Shown: piece after piece, positions 54,564-64,000 of the stretch
Layout of the letters: every line of letters begins with the position of its first letter
Numbering within the stretch: position 1 is the first letter of the stretch
NCBI GenBank assembly: GCA_031835245.1
Contig: JAVKOQ010000134.1
Span: forward strand, 10,001-74,000
From: Balamuthia mandrillaris
Taxonomy: Eukaryota > Discosea > Longamoebia > Balamuthiidae
Reading direction: 5' to 3'
Length of the DNA: 64,000 nt
Position numbers and translations under genes: made by a program
The notes under the pieces: generated by a model
Database searches by the model: none
What the model was told of the DNA's origin: nothing
The model's input: only the letters and a program-made list of their open reading frames with translations

Positions 54564-54945
54564 GGTCACCTCTTCTTCTTCTTTGCTTTCTTCTTCTAGA
54601 TTGCACATAGATCAGATCTGTAAAATTGGACCAACAAAAATTCAAACCTCACTTAGAAAAAAATGTCAATGCTAGGCGTCGAACTGGCATCGAATTTGAA
54701 AAAAATTGTTCATGAGCAGTGTCGAACCTGCGTATCGGTGTCGACATTTGAGAATGTATTGCGCCTACCCAGTGTCGAACCGGTGTTTATGTCGACTAAA
54801 GTAAAGCGAAGAAAAAGGTGAAAGATCACCAAAAGAGAAGACACGCAGATTGATGATTTTTGTTGAGAAGATATCCAAAAAATAATATATTTTTACAGGC
54901 ATCAACATAGGGTTTGTGTGTTTACAAAAAAAAAAAAGCGTCGAG
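54564..54945 (-). promoter_or_regulatory. GPN2 promoter with a GTGTCGAA/GTGTCGAC array
   Basis: GTCGAAC occurs near 54677, 54720 and 54772 and GTCGAC at 54740 and 54791, one as TGTCGACA (54739-54746). The units GTGTCGAAC...GGTGTCGAC and GTGTCGAAC...TATGTCGAC repeat about 50 bp apart. They lie within 230 bp of the start codon. Confidence 0.5.
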
Positions 54946-55140
54946 TCATGACGTGACTGCTACATCAGAAGAAGCAGCGGTAGTGCTGGAGTAGGAGGAC
55001 AAGCCGAGCAAACACAAGAGCGCAGCAAGAACCACTATCAAGGCCCAATCCACCGAAGAAGGCTTTGCTATTCTGCACGCAGAGGAGGCTGCCATCGTCT
55101 GTGGGTGGTTGTTGCCCCACTGAACAAGATCCCCTCCCAT
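54946..55140 (-). CDS. Small single-pass membrane protein (hypothetical)
   Basis: A 64-residue frame with an ATG at 55140. It has a hydrophilic N-terminus with one Trp-Gly-Asn segment, a strong hydrophobic stretch (WALIVVLAALLCLLGLSSY) and a Ser/Thr-rich tail. The layout resembles small tail-anchored or Sec61-beta/SPT-small-subunit sized proteins, but no family motif is visible. It fills the gap between GPN2 and the RhoGEF gene with its own upstream space. Confidence 0.45.
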   Translation of the reverse strand: MGGDLVQWGNNHPQTMAASSACRIAKPSSVDWALIVVLAALLCLLGLSSYSSTTAASSDVAVTS

Positions 55141-55452
55141 TCTTTTTTTTTGTCTTTGAAAGTTTGTTATTTTGTTATTTGTTTTGTCTCATGAAACTAT
55201 GAAGAAGAAGAAGAACAAGAAGAACAAGAACAAGAACAAAAAGAAGAAGAAGAGAAGAGAGAAGGAAAGTCAAACGAAAGAAGAAGCAGAAAAAAAAAAC
55301 AAGTCTTCAGAAATTATAACACGTTTTCGCTGTATTTTCTCTCTACATTCACTCTTTTACATTTTTTTAGTTGTTGTCTCCTCCTCCTCCTCTCTTTCTC
55401 CTCTTCTTCTTCTTCTTCTTCCTTCTTCCTCTTTTTGCTTCTTCTCCTTCTT
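55141..55452. other. Intergenic region between the small membrane protein and the RhoGEF 3' end
   Basis: AAGAAC/AAGAAG repeats at 55200-55260 and a CT/CTT-rich stretch at 55375-55445. No gene seen. Confidence 0.5.
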
Positions 55453-58400
55453 TTAAAATCCTCTTCTCGGATAAAACTGTTGTGGTGGTGGTGGTGGTTG
55501 TCCGAAAGACGAAGAAGAAGGAGAAGGAGAGGAATACTGTGGTTGGGATTGGGGTTGCTTCTGTTGCTGCTGCTGAAGATGGAGGTTATAGCAAGGAGGG
55601 CAGACATTGCCGAGACCGCCGGGGAGGATCATGAAGCGGCTGGTCACGCCGAGGTTCACGCCGCAGCGCCGGCAAACGAAGCAGTGGTTGTGGTAGAGCT
55701 TGCCCTCGCAGCGGGTGGCGGAGAGCTCCTCGATGGTCCGGTGGCAGGACGCACAGACCCTTCTCTCCTCCGCTCCTTGTTGAGGAGGAAGTGGAGGAGA
55801 AGGAGAAAAGGAGGAGGAAGAGGAAGGAGAAGGAGAAAGGGAAGGGAAAGAAGAGTAAGAGGAAGAAGGAGAGGAGAGAGAAGGATGAGAGGAGGAAGAA
55901 GAATAAGAAGAAGTGGAGAAGGAGGGAAGAGAGGAGGAAGAGGAATACGGAGAAAGAGAAGGGAGAGAAGAAGAAGTGGACTGGGTTGCATAGATAGTAG
56001 AAGAGGAAGAAGGAACTTGCGCTTGAGGTTGTTGACGAAGGCGTTGGTTTTCTTGTTCGACTCGTCGGCGAATCTCTTCGGCACGTTGCAGAGCAGCAAT
56101 ACGTTTCTGTTGAGCCTCCTCCTCCGCCTTTGTTCTTCGCTCCTCCTCTTCCTGTTGCTTCATGTAAAAGTCCCAAGCCGCGCTCTCCACCCTCTCCTTT
56201 TCCACTTGTATCTCTTTGGCCCGTTGCGCCTCTTCCTCTGCTTTCCTTCTTCTTTGCTCTTCTTCTCTTTGCAGCTGTTCTTGCCTGAAAGAAGAATGCG
56301 AAGAAGAATATGACAAAGAAGAAACAGAAGAAGAAGAATGTGAATCAGAGGAAGGAGCAGAATGTTTAGCAGCAGAAGAAAGAGAGGGGGTAGATCCAGA
56401 GGTGAGTTGAGCGAGCAGATCTTCCAGTTCTTCGATCGACTCTGTCTTTTCCGGTAGATCTGAAGTCGATACTGCCGTTCCTTGTTCTTCTTCATCTTTA
56501 TCTTCTGCTGGCTTCGTCGTGGTCGTGGCATTCAACAGCAAGTCAGTTGAGCTGCTTCTTATCACAGAGGCCATATCCACTAAACCTCTCTTTGGGCGGC
56601 GTTCCTTCTCTTCTTCCTGTTGGACAATTAAAGTTGGAGTTGTTGTTGGTGTTGCTGCTGATGGAGATTCCACAGCAGGTTTCTCTTTCATCGTCCGTTC
56701 TCGAAGCAAGTCTATCCATTCTTCCTTCTCTTTCTGATTCGTTGCATGTAATAACGATTTGAAGGAAAGCGTTCTTGCTCTTGCTGCTTCTTCTGTTTCT
56801 GCTACTGCTTCCTCTTCGTCATTGTAGAAGTAGATGACAAAACTAACATCCTCCTTCACTTGGGCAGAAGAAGAAGAGGAAGAAAGCTCCTCAACGAACA
56901 TTGAAGACAAGGAAGAGTGATGAACGTATTTGAACTTGTCCTGTTCGGATGCGCTATTCTTACTTTGTTGTTGCAACTTGACTTCGATCCAAAGGTCATC
57001 AAAGAGGAAGAAGTAATGGTCGTTTGTGGAAGAGGAGGAGGAAGAGATGAGGAAAGACTTGCGGAAGGCTTTAGTAACGGATAAGTGCCGAGAGGAAGAT
57101 TTTTGGTCCTCCTCTTCTGCCATGTCCGCTGAAAGCGGATCGTCGGAGGATGTTGTCTGTATCTTTAATGAAAACAAAGTGAGGAATAAAGATAACAAAA
57201 AGAGTGAAGGAGAGGATGATGAAAGGAACCTGTAGGAAGCCTTCTTTCAGCAAGTTTCTGTCCGGTCGACTGAAGATGTCGACTTTGTGTTTGACCGCCA
57301 TTTGAAGGCGATAAAGCTTCTGCCGAGTGATCTCCTGGCCTTTGCTTTGGTTGAGGTGGTCGTTCAGCTCTTTGACCTTTTGCAACACTTTTTCTATCTG
57401 ACCCTTTTGTTCTGGCTCGGGTGTGTTCTTTGCAAGATCCTTTTGTAGTTGTTTGTTTTTGTTTGTTGGAAATACAAGAAAGACAAAAAAATAGAGAAGC
57501 AAAGCATACCCGAAGCAGAAGTTCATAACGAGGCAAGCGTTGAACGGGCATGATCAAGTAAGCGAACAAATCGAGGCCTTGGCTTTCCGGTTTGGTCTTG
57601 CAGCTCTCCAAATAGTTGGAGAACTTCTTAGAGCTACCCATAAGCTCTTGTAACCGCTCGTTTGCTTTTTGTTTTGTTTGTTTGTTTATTTCAGTTAGCA
57701 ACACACAGAAGAAAGAAGAATAAAGAAAAGAGACGAAAGAAGAACAAACCTTTGTCAAAGTTGTTGACGTAGACAGTATACATCTTCAAGAACGGTAAAT
57801 ACTGCAAAAGGATTTCTTCCAAAGCAAGAGAACCTCTTTGGTCCTCTTTCGTGTCACTCGGTTTCGTCAAGTCCGCCAATATTTTTTGGTGAATGTCGAG
57901 AAGTGTTGCAATGTTGCTGAAAATGGTGTTCGCATCTTCTTCGCTCATGATTGATTGCTGTTGAAGAGGTAGAAGATAGAGAGTGTTGACCAAGTGTAAA
58001 CTGCGAACGTAGGATTGCTCCGTCTCTATGAATTCTTTTCGGATTCGATCTTTGGCTGAAAGTCGCTGCGAAGAAGGAGAGGAAGCAACCCAAGCAGCAG
58101 CAGCAGCCGGAGAAGGAGACGGAGAAGGAGATGGGGAAGCAGAAGCAGAAACAATAGAAGATGTTGAAGATTGAGTTGTTGCAGATGAAGAAATCGTGGA
58201 AGAAGCCACAAAAGAAGGAGAAGGAGCGTAAGAAACAGAAGCAGAAAAGGTGACAGAAGGAGAAGAAAGAGAAGATGGAGGAAGGTTGGTTTGCTGTAAC
58301 TCAGCAACTTGTTCTTGAACGAGCCTCTGCCAATCTTCTTTATCTTTTTTGCTTCCAGCTCTCACAAAGTACTTCATCGTTGCTGTTGAACTCGTCTCTT

Positions 58401-61400
58401 CCGTTGATGTCGATGTGGCAAACAACACAAAAGCCAAATGGTCTTGTTGAGCGTTAATGGTGACAGAGGAGGAAGACTCAAGAAGGAAGAGAGACGAAGG
58501 ATCCGAGGGAGAAACGTCTTCTGCTTTGACATTGGCGAGAGAAAAGTGTTGCACGTATTTAACTTTGTCGCTGGCTTTGAGGATTGGGGCTTTGAGCTCT
58601 ATCCAAAGATCATCAAACAAGAAGACGTAATGATCCTTTTTATGCAAAGAGAGCACAGATAGCAAAGAAAGTTTGTAAAAGAATAAACTAACTCAAGACA
58701 AAAAACAAAGAAAGAATGGCAAGTACCTTAAAGGAAGGAGAAAGATTCTTTCCAAAGGCACGAGAAACCGTTCCAATCCTCGAGGAGGGCACACGTTTCA
58801 TTTTCTTAGCGTCTGCCGAGTCGACTTCGCCCAGTTCTAACACGGAGAGTTGTCCCTCTTTCAACAGTTGTCTCGTTGGACGATCGAATATGTCCACTTT
58901 ATACTTAAGAAGAGCATTTCTCAAGATCAAAAGGCGGTTGCTGAGCTCTTCCTCTCCTTTCTTCTGGTTGACATGTTTGTTGACCTCCACCACCGTGGCG
59001 AGAGCAGCGTTCAGCTTTTGCAACTCGCTTTCTTCTTGTGGGGATGTGGCTCTGATGATGTCTCGCAAAAGTAACTCGTACCGAGGTAACCTTTGTATCG
59101 GCTATTTGTTGTTGTTGTGTATCGTATCATGGTTTCGGAGCAAAGATAACCAAGATAAGTCAGAACATAAGAAAGACAAAGGAAATAGAAAACATAAACA
59201 TAATTGAAACGAACCATAATTAGATACGAAGACAAATCCAAAGAACGACACTCGGGCTTCTTCTTACACTCCTCCAAAAAGTTCTCCATTTTCTTTGAGC
59301 CTTTCACTAACTCCTTCAGCCGCTTATCCGCTTTGTCATAACTGTTGATATAGGTTGTGTACATTTTGAGAAACGGGAAGAAGGCGAGAAGCGAGTTGGA
59401 GAAGGAAATAGCGTCGGAGGATTGCTTGATGTCTAGCAAAAGCTTCTTGTGGATGCCGTGAATGGTGCTGATGTTGCTGAAGATAGTGGACATGTCGTGT
59501 CTGTCCAAGAAACCTTTTTTCTGGAGTGGTTCCATGTAATGCTTTTGTTTTTGGAGAGAGAGAGAGAGAGAGGAGAGATGTTAAAAAGAAACGAAGCGAT
59601 GAACAAGAAACACGAACAAAGAAAAAATATAAACGTACATTCAAAATGACTTCAAGACTTTTAAAGTAGGCTTCCTCCGTTTCAAGGAACTCGAGCCTAA
59701 TCCGGTCCTTCTTTTCCAATCCACTTAAACTTTGTTGTTTCTGTTCGTTTGCTTCGTTTGCTGCTTGTGCCACATTTTCTTCTTCTTTCTTGCGAATGAT
59801 TGATGGCGAAGAAGCTGAAGAAGAGGAGGAAGAAGAAGGAGCAGAACTCGCTTCACGACGAGGAGATGGTAGTGTTGGAGATTGTACGGCGATGGAAGCA
59901 GTGCACCGTTTCTCCATCAAGGTAAACCACTCATCCCGTTCTTGTTTGTGCTGATACTTCAGGTAATAACGACGATAGTTATTCTCTTCCAAAGATGAGG
60001 AAGAATCGGAAGAAAGAAAATGCCACAAAACAAAAGCTTGCAACGATTGGTCTCTTCCTGTCTTCAAGTCCATTAGAAGAATGCTGGAAGGATCTCTTGC
60101 TTGGACGGATTCAGCTTTACAGGAGGATAACTGGAAGTGACGAATATATTTGTACTTTGCTTCTCCTCCTTTTGAGTCAAATTGTTGTTTGACTTCCACT
60201 AAAACGTCATCGAATAGGAAGAAATAATCCTCCTGTAGTTTATTTGAATGAAAGAGATGAGCGGAGAAGGAAAGAAAGAGGACAGAAGACAAAAAGAAAA
60301 ATATAGATGACCAGGGGAAAGGAGAATGAAGGGTAAGCGAACCTGAAAGCTGGGCATCATGCTCTTGCCGGTGGAACCAGAGGCAGTATGAATCTTAACG
60401 GAGAGTTGCTTCGAGACTTTCTTGCCAACGCCATGAGTGCCAACAAGAGAGGAACGGGCTCCACCAACACCGTCATCGGTTTCCAAAATGGAAAATCTTC
60501 CTTCGTTCAACAGTTGTCTGTCGGCTCTGTCGAATATGTCCTATACCGTGTAACGATTTAAGAGAAATTAGTTGTGTTTTATTCTTTTTTCAACTCTCTT
60601 TTATTCCTCTTGTTCTGTTGTTTTGTTAAAAAGGAGTGAATACTTTACCAATTTGTGTTTGAGAAGAATATCTCTGAGTTTAAGAAGCTTTTGGGTCTTC
60701 ATTTGTTCTCCTTTGTGTTGATTGACATGCTGCAAAGTGTTTTTGGAGTTAAAGTAAGGGAGAGGAAAGAGGGAAGAGAGAGAGAGAGAGGGGGGATTGT
60801 ACTCGGTTGAGTTGAATGACGGCATCATATAAAGCCTCGAGCTTCTTGTGCTCTTGTTGGTTGGTAGTATGTTCCATTAATTCTTTGAGCAAAAGTTGAT
60901 AACGAGGCAAACGTTGAATGGGCTGTTCCGAAGAGGAGGCAGAGTTAGAATGAAAGGTGAGAAAGACATGCGTGAAGGGCTTGCCAAAGAATACCATGAT
61001 AAGATAGGAAGCAAGATCCAAAGAGCGACACTCTGGTTTCTGTTTGCACTCCTCTAAGAAAGCTTCCAGTTTCTTCGAGCCTTTCACCAGCTCCTTCAAC
61101 CGCTTGTCCGCTTTGTCATAGCTGTTGATGTACGTCGTGTACATCTTCATGAACGGCACGAAAGCCATCAACGAGGTGGCAAAGGACAAAGAGTCGGAGG
61201 CTCTGCGAATGTCTTGCAATAGCTTTGAGTGGATCTGGTGGAGAATGGAGATGTTGCTAAAAACTGTGTTGAGGTCTTGCTTGTCGAGCAGTCCTTTCGC
61301 TCTAAGCGGCTCTAAATATAACTACATTGTTTCGGTTAGTTCTTTCTTTCTCTTCGGTTTGGTTTTCGGAAAGAAAAGAAAGAGAGAAAGAACGTACACT

Positions 61401-63269
61401 AACGACAATGTCCAGACTGCGACAATAAGCTTCTTCCGTTGCAAGAAACTCGGAGTAAACGCGATCCTTGCGAGAAGACGTTCCTCTAGGCGTTCCTTCG
61501 ACAGCAGCAGAAGTCTCCTCTTGTTGTTGAGGAAGATTGAGTTGAAGTTGTGCGTTGTCTTCTTCTTTTTCTTTTTGTTCAGCCTCTTTGCGTTGACGGT
61601 CATTTTCCTCGTCACGCTTTCTTCTTTCAGCTTCTTCTTGCTCTGCTTTTTGAAGGCGAAGTGTTTCTGCTTCTTTTTCGGCTATTTCTCGTGCTGCGGC
61701 TTCTTCGGCTTTGCGTCTTTCCTCTTCTTCCTTTTCTTTTCTCTGTTTTTCCTCTTCTTCCTCTTTTCGCTTTCTCGCTTCTGCTTCCTTTCTCGTTCTC
61801 TCCTCCTCTTCCTGCTTCCTCTTTTTCTCCGCCTCTTCTGCTTTCACTCTTTCCTCTTCTTCTTTTTGCTTCCTCGTCGCGTCTTCCTTCCTCTTTCTTT
61901 CCTCCTCTGCTTCTCTTTCTTTGAGCTCCTTATCTTCCTGTTCTTTCTTCTGTCTCTCCTCTTCTTCGATTTCTTTGCATATCTTCTCCTCTTCCTCCTC
62001 TTTTTGTCTCTTGGCAATCGCAGCTAATTTCTCCTCCTCTGCTTCTTGCTTCACTTCTTCTTCCTCTTTCTTTCCTTCTTCTGCTTCTAACTCCTTAAGT
62101 TGCAAAGTCAAGTCGTCTTGCGATCCATAGACCGCTAACTCTTGCAACACCTTGTTCAACTCATCCAACTCTTCCAAAGCTTCCACCTTCGTTTCTTCCC
62201 TTTGTTCTTCTTTTTCTTCTCGCTTACTTTCTTTTTCCTCATCTGCTTCTTGTTCTTCTTCCAACATTCGAAGTACTTCGTCCAAATCGTTCTTCACTTC
62301 AGCTGCTTCTTTCCTATCTTCTCTTTCGGCCTCTTCGAGCTCTCCATCGGCAATCAGCAAAGCCTCCAACAACTCTTCGCTCTCTGACTTTGACAACGCA
62401 TACACCTGTTGCTGGCTTCGTTCTGCTTTCTCCTCTTCTTTTAACTTATCGACTACCGTTTCTTCTTCCTCCTCCTCTCTCTCTTCTTCTTTCTCTTCTT
62501 CCTCTTCCCCTTTTGTCACAACAGGTTCAACGAGACTAACCGACTTTGTCTTTGAGGAGGAAGACGAGGCCGACGAGGAGCCCGACGAAGCCGAAGTGGT
62601 TTGCTTGGTTGCTGCTTTGTCGTTTTCTTCCTCTATCATGGACATCAACGCTTCATAGCTCACCTCTCCTTTCTCCTCCTCTCTGGCGCTTCGTTTGCCC
62701 TCCCCCTTCTTGCCGCTGTCGATGGAGATCACGTCCGCGGCCGCAAAGCTGATGCGCGGGCTCTTTTCTTTGCCATTCCGCTTCTGCTTTGGCTTCTTCT
62801 GCTTCTTGTTCCTCTTCTTCTTCTCCTCCTTCTCCCCCTCCTCCTCCTCTTTGTTGTCCTTGGCCTTCTTTGCCTTCTTTTTTTTCGGCTGTTGTTGTTG
62901 TGGTGGCTGTGGCGGGGCTTTGAGGTCCTCCACGTTCAGCTTGGGCCTCACCTGGCTTTTGGTCTCTCTCATGCTGTTGCTGCGTTGCTTGCCGTGGTGC
63001 TTGCTGGGAGAGGAGGCGGCGGAGGAGCTTTCCTCCTTGTTGTTGTTGTTGTTGGTGGAGAGCATGGCCCTGGAGATCTTGGAGAAGGACTTGACGCGTT
63101 TCGCCTTCTTGCCGGTGGCTATGTCCAGCACGAAGAAATTCTCGTCCCGAGGGAGGTGCCCGTCCTTCCTTTCCCAGCCCTCCGCGTCATCCTCGTCCGA
63201 TGCCTCTTCCACCACCACCGCTTTCTTCTTCTTTTTCTTCTTCTCTGCCAACAAGCCCTTCTTCTCCAT
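55453..63269 (-). CDS. Giant RhoGEF with three DH-PH modules and a C-terminal LIM domain
   Basis: About twelve exons giving roughly 2,290 residues, start ATG at 63269. The N-terminal exon (about 620 residues) is Lys/Glu-rich and ends in a long charged coiled coil (EEEERKRKEDATRK). Three Dbl-homology domains follow, each beginning with a DR-x-E-F-x-TE-x-Y-x-SL motif: VYSEFLATEEAYCRSL; IRLEFLETEEAYFKSL; IRKEFIETEQSYVRSL. Each has an LDLxSYLIMPxQRLPRYxLLL helix. Each DH is followed by a PH domain (DYFFLFDDVLVEVK; HYVFLFDDLWIEL; HYFFLFDDLWIEV). The C-terminus is a LIM domain (VCASCHRTIEELSATRCEGKLYHNHCFVCRRCGVNLG...CPPCY) and a Gln/Pro tail. PH/DH pairs share single exons, so this is one gene. 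It should activate Rho/Rac GTPases such as the Rac at 19.2 kb. Confidence 0.9.
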
Positions 63270-63606
63270 CCTTCTCTCTCTCTCTTTGTGTTTCTTTTTC
63301 GTCACTAAAAAAAAAATTGATTTTTTTGATTTTGTGGAATAAATTTTTATCCGATAAATTAATTTGCTTGAGGAGTCGATAGATTTAATATTTCGATTTT
63401 TCGGGTTTGTCGACAGAAATTTACAGGAAAGTTTTATGTACATGAGAGAGGACAGGAGAGAAGACAAGAGAGAGAAGACAAGAAGGAGAGAAGACGCACG
63501 AGAGGAGAAGAAGAAGAGGAGGAGGAGGAGGAAGATAGAAGAATGGGAGGAATGCGGAGAAGAGGATTGTGGAGAAAGGATTGGAGAATACAATGGAAGA
63601 GACAGA
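63270..63606. promoter_or_regulatory. RhoGEF promoter and ATG101 3' region
   Basis: TGTCGACA at 63408-63415, 140 bp upstream of the RhoGEF start. An AT-rich stretch lies between. A purine-rich run (GAGGAGGAGGAGG) at 63500-63540 lies downstream of ATG101. Confidence 0.45.
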
Positions 63607-64000
63607 TCAGTTCAGAAGGGGCTGTGGCGTTTTGAGCATGTTCCAAACCATGTCCACGCCCCAACTCTCGGATGCACTCGGGAAGGACACCTGCAGTTTG
63701 GGTGTAGACCAAAAGACTATAAGCGAAAACTGGAGAAAGTGGAAAATAAACTTTGGAAAGAAGAAAGTACTTGATAAGGGAATGGAGTAAGGTCGTTGGT
63801 CTTCAGCGGTGGTATGTGGTTCTTCTTCTCGTTAACGATCTGTATGATGGTCATCACTCTCTTTCGCAGACGAGAGCTCAAACGATCTCTCCGCTCTGCG
63901 ATTTACAGTTAAAACCAAACAACAAGCAAACAAGCAAAAGAAAAGAGAAGAAAGGGAATGAACTTTAAAAAAACTAACCTTGAGGATCGCCGGTCTCGGG
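63607..64000 (-). CDS. ATG101: Autophagy protein ATG101, C-terminal part (partial)
   Basis: Three exon pieces in minus orientation: 63979-64000 (continuing outside), 63771-63895 and 63607-63690, joined in frame (donors GTTAGT and GTACTT). The encoded end reads ...RLRKRVMTIIQIVNEKKNHIPPL...PFPYQVSFPSASESWGVDMVWNMLKTPQP, stop at 63607. The combination VNEKK-HIPP, FPYxVxxPSxS and GxDMxxxML corresponds to the C-terminus of plant-type ATG101 (the human protein differs at the extreme end). ATG101 is a HORMA-fold partner of ATG13 in the ULK/ATG1 initiation complex. Identification is from motifs recalled for this short tail, so it is good but not certain. Confidence 0.75.

Overview
This is a eukaryotic nuclear window. 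Genes lie on both strands, most are broken by many short introns (about 65 to 400 nt), and the proteins are those of a free-living protist: mitochondrial, peroxisomal, kinetochore, nuclear-import and autophagy factors. Ras and Rac GTPases, a tandem RhoGEF, a copine, a receptor tyrosine-kinase-like gene and an F-box protein with giant-virus-style ankyrin repeats point to an amoebozoan of the Acanthamoeba/Balamuthia kind. That placement is an inference from gene content only. Introns are strongly pyrimidine-rich on the sense strand and full of CT, CTT and GTTCTT repeats. Four GC-rich genes (Rac, NAMPT, RPL10A and an acidic coiled-coil protein) have no introns.

Layout by region. 0-3.1 kb: the 3' end of an HTTM-domain gene, then an RCC1L-like mitochondrial factor. 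3.6-11.6 kb: a receptor tyrosine-kinase-like gene whose second exon carries a 3.7-kb Mutator-like (MULE) transposon with a perfect 10-bp target duplication. 12.2-13.6 kb: a 3'(2'),5'-bisphosphate nucleotidase. 13.7-18.6 kb, minus: a copine fused to Q/P-rich, WWE and UBA domains. 19.2-19.8 kb: Rac. 20.1-21.1 kb, minus: SPC24. 21.4-24.0 kb: a DNAJC7-like TPR/J co-chaperone. 24.1-26.4 kb, minus: an F-box/ankyrin-variant repeat protein. 26.5-27.3 kb: a GAAA polypurine tract. 27.4-29.4 kb, minus: PTS2-bearing peroxisomal thiolase. 30.3-31.7 kb: ATP synthase gamma. 32.1-36.7 kb: importin-11.

The second half continues with a secreted protein (37.1 kb), a membrane-anchored 3CxxC zinc-finger protein (38.3-39.1 kb, minus), a second F-box/ankyrin gene (39.3-41.4 kb, minus), an acidic coiled-coil protein (41.6 kb), a Ras GTPase (43.4-44.8 kb), a small hydrophilic protein (46.1-46.5 kb, minus), NAMPT (47.2-48.8 kb), RPL10A (49.4-50.0 kb, minus), a stomatin-like-2 protein (50.5-52.7 kb), GPN2 (52.7-54.6 kb, minus), a small membrane protein (54.9-55.1 kb, minus), a ~2,290-residue protein with three DH-PH modules and a LIM domain (55.5-63.3 kb, minus), and the C-terminal end of ATG101 (from 63.6 kb, minus).

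There are no operons. The genes are separate transcription units, many in divergent pairs. The palindrome TGTCGACA recurs 11 times in non-coding DNA beside gene starts across the window and looks like a shared promoter element. TGACGTCA occurs in three promoter regions. Exon joins below were read by hand from frame, splice dinucleotides and homology; individual boundaries may be off by a few bases.
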